Assembly: GCA_964441535.1 (NCBI GenBank) | Contig: CAYTXQ010000037.1 | Location: forward strand, 1-7,431 | Reading direction: 5' to 3' | Source: CAYNLX01 sp964441535 | Lineage (GTDB): Bacteria; Bacillota_I; Bacilli_A; RF39; UBA660 | Length of the DNA: 7,431 nt | Shown: positions 1 through 6,339 of the stretch, one piece after another | Position numbering within the stretch: the first letter of the stretch is position 1 | Layout of the letters: the number at the start of each line of letters is the position of its first letter | The notes under the pieces: generated by a model | What the model was told of the DNA's origin: nothing | The model's input: the letters and a program-made list of their open reading frames with translations, nothing else | Database searches by the model: none | Translations under genes and position numbers: made by a program

Positions 1-450
1 TTAACTGAAGAAGAAAAAAGATTATATAAGCGCAATAAAACAAGAAATGCAAATTATTCATTGCAACAAGCCGCTATTAAAGCAGGAGTAAAAAATATGA
101 ATCAATTTCATAATGCTGGTTATAGGGGATTATATAATGGTGAAACTGCTGATGATATTTTTAAAAGAAAAGGTTTAAGATACAGAGAAGATATTCTAGA
201 TAATATGGGAAGCGAAGAATTAGTTGCTAATGAATTTAGAATATCTCAAACAGAGGCTAAACTTAAAAGAGAAAATATTAAAGGTGAAAAAGAAGCAAAA
301 GATACTCATTATGAGATTGGTACTAAAGTTAGAAAAGCAATAGCGGATATGGGAGGAACAATGCCAGAAAAACTACCTACTCCAAAACAGAGTTTAAAAA
401 AACTTGAAAAAGAAGAACAAAGAAAGTTAATCTCTGTAAATAAAAAATAA
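1..450 (+). CDS. dinD: DinD-family DNA-damage-inducible protein, 5' truncated by window edge
   Basis: The reading frame is open from base 1 to the TAA at 448-450 and gives the last 149 residues. Its N-terminus lies outside the window, so no start is assigned. I recognise the C-terminal half of the DinD family (E. coli DinD is about 274 aa). Visible hallmarks are LTEEEKRLYKRN at the window start, NAGYRGLYNG, RKGL, ILDNMGSEELVANEFR, SQTEAKLKRE, THYEIGTKVRKAI and GGTMPEKLPTP, followed by a Lys/Glu-rich tail. In E. coli, dinD is LexA-controlled and the protein is reported to modulate RecA filaments negatively; a similar role here is inference. The promoter and any SOS box are not in the window. 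It ends 96 bp before parE and has its own terminator, so it is a separate unit. DinD homologues are patchily distributed, so it may be an accessory gene beside core genes. Confidence 0.9.
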   Translation, partial: LTEEEKRLYKRNKTRNANYSLQQAAIKAGVKNMNQFHNAGYRGLYNGETADDIFKRKGLRYREDILDNMGSEELVANEFRISQTEAKLKRENIKGEKEAKDTHYEIGTKVRKAIADMGGTMPEKLPTPKQSLKKLEKEEQRKLISVNKK

Positions 451-493
451 TTATATAAAAAAACTTACAATATAAAATAGTAAATCAAATGAC

Positions 494-519
494 AAAGGAC
501 TTTTATGTTCTTTTTTTTT
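494..519 (+). terminator. Intrinsic terminator after dinD
   Basis: A 7-bp stem pairs 494-500 (AAAGGAC) with 507-513 (GTTCTTT), including one G-U pair, across the loop TTTTAT. The 3' arm runs into an unbroken T tract to 519. It lies 44 bp after the dinD stop and should separate dinD from parE. The T tract leads directly into the parE -10 box. Confidence 0.75.
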
Positions 520-520
520 A

Positions 521-540
521 TGATATAATTCTTATGGTGA
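521..540 (+). promoter_or_regulatory. parEC extended -10 promoter and RBS
   Basis: TG-A-TATAAT at 521-529 is a perfect -10 hexamer with the extended TG element. The expected -35 position (about 501-506, TTTTAT) falls in the terminator loop and matches the consensus poorly, so the extended -10 probably does most of the work. Transcription would begin near 535-537, giving a leader of only about 10-12 nt. GGTGA at 536-540 is the Shine-Dalgarno, 6 nt before the GTG at 547, and therefore sits at the very 5' end of the predicted mRNA. Confidence 0.65.
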
Positions 541-546
541 ATAATA

Positions 547-2448
547 GTGGCAAAATACGATGAAAGTTCAATAAAAATACTAGAAGGATTAGAAGCAGTA
601 AGAAAAAGACCAGGTATGTATATCGGTTCAACTGATAAAAAAGGTCTACATCATTTAGCATGGGAAATAATAGATAATTCTATAGATGAAGTTATAAATG
701 GTTATGGAGATTTAATTAAAATTACAATACATAAAGATAAAAGTCTATCTATAGAAGACTTTGGTAGAGGTGTTCCAGTAGGAATGCATTCTTCTGGTAA
801 ATCTACTCCTGAGGTAGTTTATACAGTATTACATGCTGGAGGAAAGTTTGAAACAGATGGATATAAAGTAGCTGGAGGTCTTCATGGAGTAGGAGCGTCA
901 GTAGTTAATGCGTTATCTAAATGGATGGAAGTTACAATAAGAAAAGATAAATGTGAATACTACATAAGATTTGAAAATGGTGGACATGTAAAAATTCCTA
1001 CTAAACAGATAGGAACTACAAATAAAACAGGTACCTTGGTAAAATTCTTACCTGATGATACTATATTTGATTCAATTAATTTTTCATATACTACAATATG
1101 TGAAAGAATGCAGGAAAGTGCATTTTTATTAAGTAATTTAACTGTAGAAGTTATTGATGAAGAAGATAACAAACATTCTCTATTTCATTATGATAATGGT
1201 TTAATAGCATTTGTAGAATATTTAAATGAAAATAAACAAATATTACATAATGTAGTTTCTTTTAATGGCTCAAAAGATAAAATAGATGTTGATATAGCAC
1301 TTCAATATAATGATACATATAATGAAAATATAATTTCTTTTGTTAATAATGTAAAAACTATTGATGGAGGAACTCATGAAATAGGTTTTAAAACTGCTTT
1401 AACAAGAGTTTTTAATGATTATGCTAAAACTAATGGATTTATAAAGGGAAAAGATAAACCTTTTGAAGGATCTGATGTTAGAGAAGGATTAACTGCAATA
1501 ATAAGTTTAAAGATACCAGAATCTCTACTTCAGTTTGAAGGTCAGACTAAGGGAAAATTAGGTACTCCTATAGCTAGAAATGTTGTAGAAAGTATAGTAA
1601 CTGAAAAATTACAGTTCTTTTTAGAAGAAAATAAAAAAGTTGCCACTGATCTAATAGAAAAATCATTGAGAAGTAGAATGGCTAGAGAAGCGGCTAGAAA
1701 AGCTAGAGAAGAAGCAAGAGCTGGAAAAAGTAAGAATTCCAGAGATAGAATTTTATCTGGTAAATTAGCTCCTGCTCAAAGTAGAAATAAAGAAAGAAAT
1801 GAATTGTTTTTAGTAGAAGGCGATTCAGCTGGAGGCTCTGCTAAACAGGGAAGAGATAGAAGTTTTCAAGCAATATTGCCTTTACGTGGAAAAGTGTTAA
1901 ATACTGAAAAAACTAAAATAGAAGAAATTCTTAAAAATGAGGAAATAAATACAATAATAAATACTATAAATGCTGGAATAGGTTCTTCTTTTGAAGCAGA
2001 TGAATCTGAATATAACAAAGTAATTATAATGACAGATGCAGATGTGGATGGTGCTCATATACAATGTTTATTATTAACTTTCTTTTATAGATATATGAAA
2101 CCTTTAATAGAAGCAGGAAAATTATATATTGCTATGCCTCCATTATATAAAATTACAATAAATAAAGAAATTCATTATGTTTATAATGATGAAGAAAAAG
2201 ACAAATTAATCAAAAATAAGAATTGTGAAATTCAAAGATATAAAGGTTTAGGAGAAATGGATGCAGTACAACTCACTGATACTACTATGAGTCCTGAAAC
2301 AAGAACTTTAATAAGAGTAGATATAGAAGATGCACTACTTGCAGAAAAAAGAGTAAACATTCTTATGGGAGATAAAGTAGAACCTAGAAAAGAATGGATT
2401 GAAGAAAATGTGGAATTCTCTTTAGAAGATAATTATTTGGTTAATTAG
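547..2448 (+). CDS. parE: DNA topoisomerase IV subunit B (ParE)
   Basis: ParE is the ATPase and TOPRIM subunit of the type IIA topoisomerase that decatenates daughter chromosomes in the cytoplasm. The 633-aa product has the GHKL ATPase fold first: EIIDNSIDE at 40-48 with Asn44 for Mg-ATP, DFGRGVPVG at 71-79, and the lid motif GGLHGVGASVVNA at 110-122. A transducer domain follows at about 220-380. The TOPRIM region has EGDSAGG with Glu424, TDADVDGAH with Asp497/499/501, and QRYKGLGEMD at 563-572. DFGRG and LRGKVLNTEK are the forms seen in Firmicute ParE rather than GyrB, and parC follows directly. The GTG start is chosen because homology begins at once (AKYDESSIKILEGLEAV), GGTGA is well placed, and nearby upstream ATG/GTG triplets are out of frame. 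parC starts 14 bp after the stop. Confidence 0.97.
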   Translation: MAKYDESSIKILEGLEAVRKRPGMYIGSTDKKGLHHLAWEIIDNSIDEVINGYGDLIKITIHKDKSLSIEDFGRGVPVGMHSSGKSTPEVVYTVLHAGGKFETDGYKVAGGLHGVGASVVNALSKWMEVTIRKDKCEYYIRFENGGHVKIPTKQIGTTNKTGTLVKFLPDDTIFDSINFSYTTICERMQESAFLLSNLTVEVIDEEDNKHSLFHYDNGLIAFVEYLNENKQILHNVVSFNGSKDKIDVDIALQYNDTYNENIISFVNNVKTIDGGTHEIGFKTALTRVFNDYAKTNGFIKGKDKPFEGSDVREGLTAIISLKIPESLLQFEGQTKGKLGTPIARNVVESIVTEKLQFFLEENKKVATDLIEKSLRSRMAREAARKAREEARAGKSKNSRDRILSGKLAPAQSRNKERNELFLVEGDSAGGSAKQGRDRSFQAILPLRGKVLNTEKTKIEEILKNEEINTIINTINAGIGSSFEADESEYNKVIIMTDADVDGAHIQCLLLTFFYRYMKPLIEAGKLYIAMPPLYKITINKEIHYVYNDEEKDKLIKNKNCEIQRYKGLGEMDAVQLTDTTMSPETRTLIRVDIEDALLAEKRVNILMGDKVEPRKEWIEENVEFSLEDNYLVN

Positions 2449-2462
2449 AAAAGGATGTTTAT

Positions 2463-4958
2463 ATGAAAAATTTAATAGAAAAAATTCATAATTATTCTTT
2501 AGAAGAAATAATGTCTGAGCGTTTTGCTGCTTATTCTAAGTATATAATTCAAGATAGAGCAATACCTGATGTTAGAGATGGGTTAAAACCTGTTCAAAGA
2601 AGAATATTATTTTCAATGTATAGAGAAAAGAATACATATGATAAACAATATAGAAAAAGTGCTAAAACAGTTGGAGATGTAATAAGTAATTTTCATCCTC
2701 ATGGTGATATTCCTATATATGAAGCTATGGTGAGAATGAGTCAAAATTGGAAAGTAAAAAATACATATATTAATATGCATGGTAATAATGGCTCTATGGA
2801 TGGAGATTCTGCTGCTGCTTATCGTTATACAGAAGCAAGATTATCTAAAATAAGTAATGAATTACTAAAAGATTTAGATAAAGATACAGTAATATTTACT
2901 CCAAATTATGATGATACTTGTATTGAACCTACAGTATTGCCTGCTAAATTTCCTAATTTAATAGTAAATGGTACCAATGGTATATCTGCTGGATATGCTA
3001 CAAATATACCTCCTCATAATTTAGTAGAAATTATTGAAGCCACTATCAAAAGAATAGAAAGTCCCAATTGTAGATTAGAAACTATAATGGATATAGTTAA
3101 AGGGCCTGATTTTCCAACTGGAGGAATAGCTTCTGGAATAAATGGAATTAAAGAGGCTTATGAAACTGGTAAAGGTAAGATAATATTAAGAGGAAGAACT
3201 AATTTTGAAGTAAGTAAAGGAAAAGTTTCTTTAATAATAACTGAAATACCTTATGAAGTTAATAAAGCATTATTAGTAAAAAGAATAGATGAAATAAGAT
3301 TAGATAAAAAAATAGATGGAATATCCGAAGTAAGAGATGAGACAGATAGACATGGACTTAGAATAGCAATAGATTTAAAATCTGGTGCTAACAAAGAAGC
3401 AATACTCAATTATTTATTAAAAAACACAGATTTACAAATATCTTTTAACTTTAATATGGTTGCAATAGCAAATAAAAGACCTAAAGTACTAGGACTTCTT
3501 GAAATATTAGATTATTACATAGCCCATCAAAAAGAAGTAATATTAAAAAGAAGTAAATTCAATTTAGAATTTGCAAAGGCAAGACTTCATATTGTTGAAG
3601 GTTTAGTAAGATGTATGTCTATAATTGATGAAGTTGTTAAAACTATTAGAAGTAGTAAAAATAAATCAGATGCTATTAATAATCTAGTTAGTAAACTTCA
3701 ATTTTCTTTTAAGCAATCAGAAGCCATAGTATCATTACAATTATACAGACTTACAAATACTGATGTACTATTACTAGAAGAAGAAAAAGAAAAATTACTT
3801 AGTATTATTTCAAAATTAGAATCAATTATTAATAATGAAGAAATTCTAAAAAAAGTACAAAAAGAAGAATTAAGAAAAATAGCTAACGAATATGGAGAGA
3901 AAAGAAAAACAGATATAGAACATGAAATTACAGAAATAAAACTTGATGCAACAAATTTAATTGCAAAGGAAAAATTTATAGTAGTAATAACTAATGAAGG
4001 ATATGTTAAAAAAGTAAATTTAAAATCATATAATTCTTCAAATAATGAAGAAACTGCATTAAAACCTGGAGATTATGTAACTGGACTTTATGAAGTTAGT
4101 TCCTTAGATAACATAATATTATTCACTAACTTAGGTAATTATTTATTTGTACCAGTACATACAATAATTGAAACCAAATGGAAAGAAATAGGTAAACACA
4201 TAAGTAATAATGTTGATATAACAGAAGAAGAACGTATTATTGGAAACATAGTATTAGATGACAAAGAAAAAGAAATAGTAATGTTTACTAAAAATGGAAC
4301 AGTAAAAAGAAGTACTTTAAAAGATTTTGAAGTAAGTAGATATTCAAAACCTTTAAAAGCCATCAAACTAAAAGAAAATGATGAAGTAGTTAATGTGTGT
4401 ATTAAAGATGAAGAAACTTTATGTATATCAAATAATGGATATTATTTAAGATTTAATACAGAAGAAATACCTCTTACAAGTGTAAAATCAGGAGGAGTAA
4501 AAGGTATAAATCTTAAAGAAGACATTCTTATAAGTGGAATGTGCTTTAATAATAAAGATGAATATATAAATGTATTTACTAATAATAAAACTGCTAAAAG
4601 AATTAAAATAAATGAATTAAATACTTTAACTAGAGCTAAAAAAGGATCTATGATAATTAAAAAAGTTAAAACTAATAATTATTTAGTTATAAAAGCATTC
4701 ATAACTAACTCTAGAGATGAATTTATTATAAAAATAAATGAAGAATTTAATGAAATTAAAAATAGTGAAATTCCTATAATGAATATACCAAGTACGGGAG
4801 GAGTAATAAGTAAAAAAGACTTCTCTGATGTATCAAAAAAATTTAATTTAATTTCATTTTTAAAAAAAGATGAATCTAATAAAGAAGATAACAAAGAAAG
4901 AGAAAACAAAATAGAAGAAATGACAATGGAAAACTTCTTGGATGACTTTAAATTATAG
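2463..4958 (+). CDS. parC: DNA topoisomerase IV subunit A (ParC)
   Basis: ParC is the DNA-cleaving subunit; with ParE it forms the A2B2 topoisomerase IV. The 831-aa product is slightly longer than Bacillus or Staphylococcus ParC (about 800). The N-terminal breakage-reunion domain shows NYSLEEIMSERFAAYSKYII, RAIPDVRDGLKPVQRRIL, HPHGD at 78-82, and AYRYTEARLS with Arg121 and the catalytic Tyr122. The C-terminal third, from about residue 500, has repeated blades of the type IVVITNEGYVKKV, ILFTNLGNYLF, VMFTKNGTVKR and INVFTNNKTAKR, consistent with a beta-pinwheel. The GyrA box QRRGGKG is absent, which supports ParC. A charged tail from about residue 801 ends in ENFLDDFKL. The quinolone-determining positions read Ile83-Pro84 (see findings). 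AAGGATG at 2451-2457 is the RBS, 5 nt before ATG. There is no hairpin after the stop, so read-through into the pilin gene is possible. Confidence 0.97.
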   Translation: MKNLIEKIHNYSLEEIMSERFAAYSKYIIQDRAIPDVRDGLKPVQRRILFSMYREKNTYDKQYRKSAKTVGDVISNFHPHGDIPIYEAMVRMSQNWKVKNTYINMHGNNGSMDGDSAAAYRYTEARLSKISNELLKDLDKDTVIFTPNYDDTCIEPTVLPAKFPNLIVNGTNGISAGYATNIPPHNLVEIIEATIKRIESPNCRLETIMDIVKGPDFPTGGIASGINGIKEAYETGKGKIILRGRTNFEVSKGKVSLIITEIPYEVNKALLVKRIDEIRLDKKIDGISEVRDETDRHGLRIAIDLKSGANKEAILNYLLKNTDLQISFNFNMVAIANKRPKVLGLLEILDYYIAHQKEVILKRSKFNLEFAKARLHIVEGLVRCMSIIDEVVKTIRSSKNKSDAINNLVSKLQFSFKQSEAIVSLQLYRLTNTDVLLLEEEKEKLLSIISKLESIINNEEILKKVQKEELRKIANEYGEKRKTDIEHEITEIKLDATNLIAKEKFIVVITNEGYVKKVNLKSYNSSNNEETALKPGDYVTGLYEVSSLDNIILFTNLGNYLFVPVHTIIETKWKEIGKHISNNVDITEEERIIGNIVLDDKEKEIVMFTKNGTVKRSTLKDFEVSRYSKPLKAIKLKENDEVVNVCIKDEETLCISNNGYYLRFNTEEIPLTSVKSGGVKGINLKEDILISGMCFNNKDEYINVFTNNKTAKRIKINELNTLTRAKKGSMIIKKVKTNNYLVIKAFITNSRDEFIIKINEEFNEIKNSEIPIMNIPSTGGVISKKDFSDVSKKFNLISFLKKDESNKEDNKERENKIEEMTMENFLDDFKL

Positions 4959-4964
4959 AATAGT

Positions 4965-4993
4965 TTGACTAATACAACGAAGTGATTTATACT
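4965..4993 (+). promoter_or_regulatory. Promoter of pilin-like gene 1 (sigma-A type)
   Basis: TTGACT at 4965-4970 and TATACT at 4988-4993 are separated by exactly 17 bp. The -35 begins 6 bp after the parC stop codon. Predicted initiation near 5000 leaves a leader of about 11 nt. The hexamer and the first part of the spacer closely match the promoter at 6272-6300. Confidence 0.75.
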
Positions 4994-5010
4994 TTAATAA
5001 GAATAGGTTA

Positions 5011-5535
5011 ATGAAAAATAAAAGAGGGTTTACTTTAATAGAACTATTAGCAGTTATAGTAATATTATCAATATTAATATTATTAGCAATGCCATCAGTA
5101 GTGGGATTAATGAATAAAGCTAAATACAATGCGTTTAAATTAGAAACAGAATCCATTTTAAAAATAGCAGAAGTAGCATATGCTGAAGATCCAACAGATG
5201 CCACTATGATAAACAGTGAAAATCCAAATAATACTTACATTTGTTATAGTCTTAAATACTTTACTGATAACGGATATACAAATAAAACATTTACTGATGA
5301 TTCTGGTGCGATATTAATTAACAAAGTTGATGATGTAACCCATTATTATATTGTATATAAAACAGATGATTATAGTTGGGTAGTGGATTTAACACCTGGA
5401 AATCCAGATGAATCTCCTATTAATTTAGAAAGTGAAGAATTCACATATGATGAAGCTAATGTAGTATATGGTACACTCATATCTCTTATGGAAGAGAATG
5501 AGTTAGATATGTGTACTGTTATGATGAATTTTTAA
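5011..5535 (+). CDS. Type IV pilin-like protein 1 (N-methylation signal)
   Basis: The 174-aa product starts with a short basic leader MKNKRG and then FTLIELLAVIVILSILILLA, a class III prepilin signal. Prepilin peptidase should cut after Gly6, leaving Phe7 as the first mature residue and Glu11 as the conserved Glu+5. The hydrophobic helix covers about residues 7-30. The globular part is acidic and contains ICYSLKYFTDNGYTNKTF near 77-94 and a C-terminal MCTVMMNF. Its only cysteines, Cys78 and Cys168, could form a disulfide. It is paralogous to the gene at 6340. It may be a pilus subunit or a minor pseudopilin of a secretion or competence pilus; the sequence does not decide which. No assembly genes are nearby. 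The RBS is weak and close (AGG at 5005-5007, 3 nt before ATG), but the leader peptide fixes the start. Confidence 0.88.
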   Translation: MKNKRGFTLIELLAVIVILSILILLAMPSVVGLMNKAKYNAFKLETESILKIAEVAYAEDPTDATMINSENPNNTYICYSLKYFTDNGYTNKTFTDDSGAILINKVDDVTHYYIVYKTDDYSWVVDLTPGNPDESPINLESEEFTYDEANVVYGTLISLMEENELDMCTVMMNF

Positions 5536-5545
5536 ATAAAAAAAT

Positions 5546-5579
5546 AATCACCTACATAAAATATAGTAGGTGGTTTTTT
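5546..5579 (+). terminator. Terminator of pilin 1, overlapping the ylbD RBS
   Basis: CACCTAC at 5549-5555 pairs perfectly with GTAGGTG at 5566-5572 across a 10-nt A/T loop. The stem extends outward to about 10 bp (5546-5555 with 5566-5575) with one G-U pair. Six T residues follow at 5574-5579. The 3' arm is also the Shine-Dalgarno of the next gene, and the T tract is its spacer, so the terminator ends at the base before that gene's ATG. Confidence 0.85.
5568..5573 (+). promoter_or_regulatory. RBS of ylbD-like gene, buried in the terminator stem
   Basis: AGGTGG lies 6 nt (all T) before ATG at 5580 and decides that start. In any read-through transcript this site would be paired with CCACCT-complementary bases of the 5' arm (5548-5553), so its access depends on the hairpin being open or only partly transcribed. 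Confidence 0.7.
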
Positions 5580-5957
5580 ATGGAAAAGAAAAATGAATTT
5601 AAAGATTTTATTAAAGAAAATCCAGAATTAATAAATAAAGTTAAATCTGGAGAAAAATCATGGCAAGATTATTATAAATTATATAATGAGCATGGTAATG
5701 ATAGATCAGTTTGGGATACATATAGAAATGCAAAAAATAATCTTAATTCTTCTGCAAATTTAGGTATAGATTCAATATCAAAAATGATTAAGAATGTTAA
5801 TATGGATTCAATACAAAAACATATAGGTACTGCACAAAAAGCATTAGGTTTTATAAAAGATATGACAGCAAAGGATGCTTCTTCTTCTGTAGGTAATATA
5901 TTATCTGCAAAAAAGCCTTTATCTGCTAGACCTTTAAATAAATTCTTTGAGGACTAA
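5580..5957 (+). CDS. ylbD: YlbD-like family protein
   Basis: The 125-aa product resembles the YlbD family of Bacilli. The N-terminal block reads EFKDFIKENPELINKVKSG, then KSWQDYYKLYNEHG and WDTYR at 45-49, which fits the family pattern of a 'P-x-L-I-x-x-V-x-x-G' helix followed by 'W-Q-x-x-Y' and 'W-x-x-Y'. The second half is a predicted helical region (ISKMIKNVNMDSIQKHIGTAQKAL), and the end, SARPLNKFFED, also resembles the family. B. subtilis YlbD is annotated as a putative spore coat protein; whether this organism sporulates is unknown, so I infer no coat role. An in-frame TTG start at 5511 would lie inside pilin 1 and lacks an RBS, so ATG 5580 is preferred. The family assignment is supported by the ylbE-like gene 2 bp downstream, the same order as in Bacillus. 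Confidence 0.8.
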   Translation: MEKKNEFKDFIKENPELINKVKSGEKSWQDYYKLYNEHGNDRSVWDTYRNAKNNLNSSANLGIDSISKMIKNVNMDSIQKHIGTAQKALGFIKDMTAKDASSSVGNILSAKKPLSARPLNKFFED

Positions 5958-5959
5958 AT

Positions 5960-6181
5960 ATGAATATTATTATACAGAATAAATTAAGAGAGAATCCTAA
6001 AATGTTAGATTATCTTAAAGAAAATTCATACTGGTATAAAGAATTAAATCGTAATTCAAATAGTTATAATAATTTTATTAATTTTATTAAAGAAAAATAT
6101 AAACTAAGATCTACTGATAAAGTAGAAACTTTCTTAAGTAATATTGATTTAGTATCTAATGTACTAGAAGTATTAAAATAA
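5960..6181 (+). CDS. ylbE: YlbE-like family protein
   Basis: The 73-aa product matches the small YlbE family of Bacilli in length and pattern. It has LRENPKMLDYLKENSYWYKELNRN near residues 9-32, where the family has a 'pxLxxFIRxxPxWYRxLxRxP' block. It then has KLRSTDKVETFLSNIDLVSNVLEVL at the C-terminus, corresponding to the 'KTxPxRVEKFsnqv' segment. No signal peptide or membrane segment is visible, so it is probably cytosolic and helical. The function is unknown in the family. It starts 2 bp after the ylbD-like stop. GAGGA at 5949-5953 is 6 nt before ATG and lies inside the end of the upstream gene, which favours translational coupling. No terminator follows. Confidence 0.8.
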   Translation: MNIIIQNKLRENPKMLDYLKENSYWYKELNRNSNSYNNFINFIKEKYKLRSTDKVETFLSNIDLVSNVLEVLK

Positions 6182-6252
6182 ATTAATAAATAAAAAATTA
6201 ACAAAAGTATCAAAAATACGGACATTTACTATTTCAATTTTACAAAATTAAC

Positions 6253-6300
6253 AAAATATTATAATTTTTAATTGACTAAAACAACTAATAATTGTATAAT
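6253..6300 (+). promoter_or_regulatory. Promoter of pilin-like gene 2 with possible UP element
   Basis: TTGACT at 6272-6277 and a perfect TATAAT at 6295-6300 are 17 bp apart. The 19 bp immediately upstream (6253-6271) consist only of A and T with A- and T-runs, like an UP element. Predicted start near 6307 gives a leader of about 33 nt containing AGGAGA at 6327-6332. This is the strongest-looking promoter in the window, consistent with a highly expressed pilin. Confidence 0.8.
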
Positions 6301-6339
6301 TGTTCTATATTGGAAGATATAGGAATAGGAGAATATTTA

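Noticed and set aside
960..1172. Minus-strand open frame inside parE
   Set aside because: It is antisense to a fully conserved gene, has no RBS, and its Ser/Val-rich product looks like a shadow frame. The same holds for 4139-4366 and 4679-4909 inside parC.
4953..5204. Minus-strand open frame over the pilin 1 promoter and 5' end
   Set aside because: It runs antisense through the prepilin signal sequence and promoter and shows no recognisable protein pattern.
5511..5579. Upstream in-frame extension of the ylbD-like gene
   Set aside because: It overlaps the end of pilin 1 and spans the terminator hairpin. It has no RBS, and family similarity begins only after Met at 5580.
6195..6256. 12-bp direct repeat AAATTAACAAAA (6195-6206 and 6245-6256)
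   Set aside because: In a region this A+T-rich a 12-mer repeat 50 bp apart is not remarkable, and it has no symmetry or link to a known regulator.
6303..6324. Possible hairpin TTCTATAT/ATATAGGA in the pilin 2 leader
   Set aside because: The predicted transcript begins near 6307, inside the 5' arm, so the stem would be incomplete. It is A/T-only apart from one G-C pair and one wobble.
6292..6339. TTG-start extension of pilin 2
   Set aside because: The TTG overlaps the -10 box of the pilin 2 promoter. AGGAGA is spaced correctly for ATG 6340, and the prepilin leader starts there.
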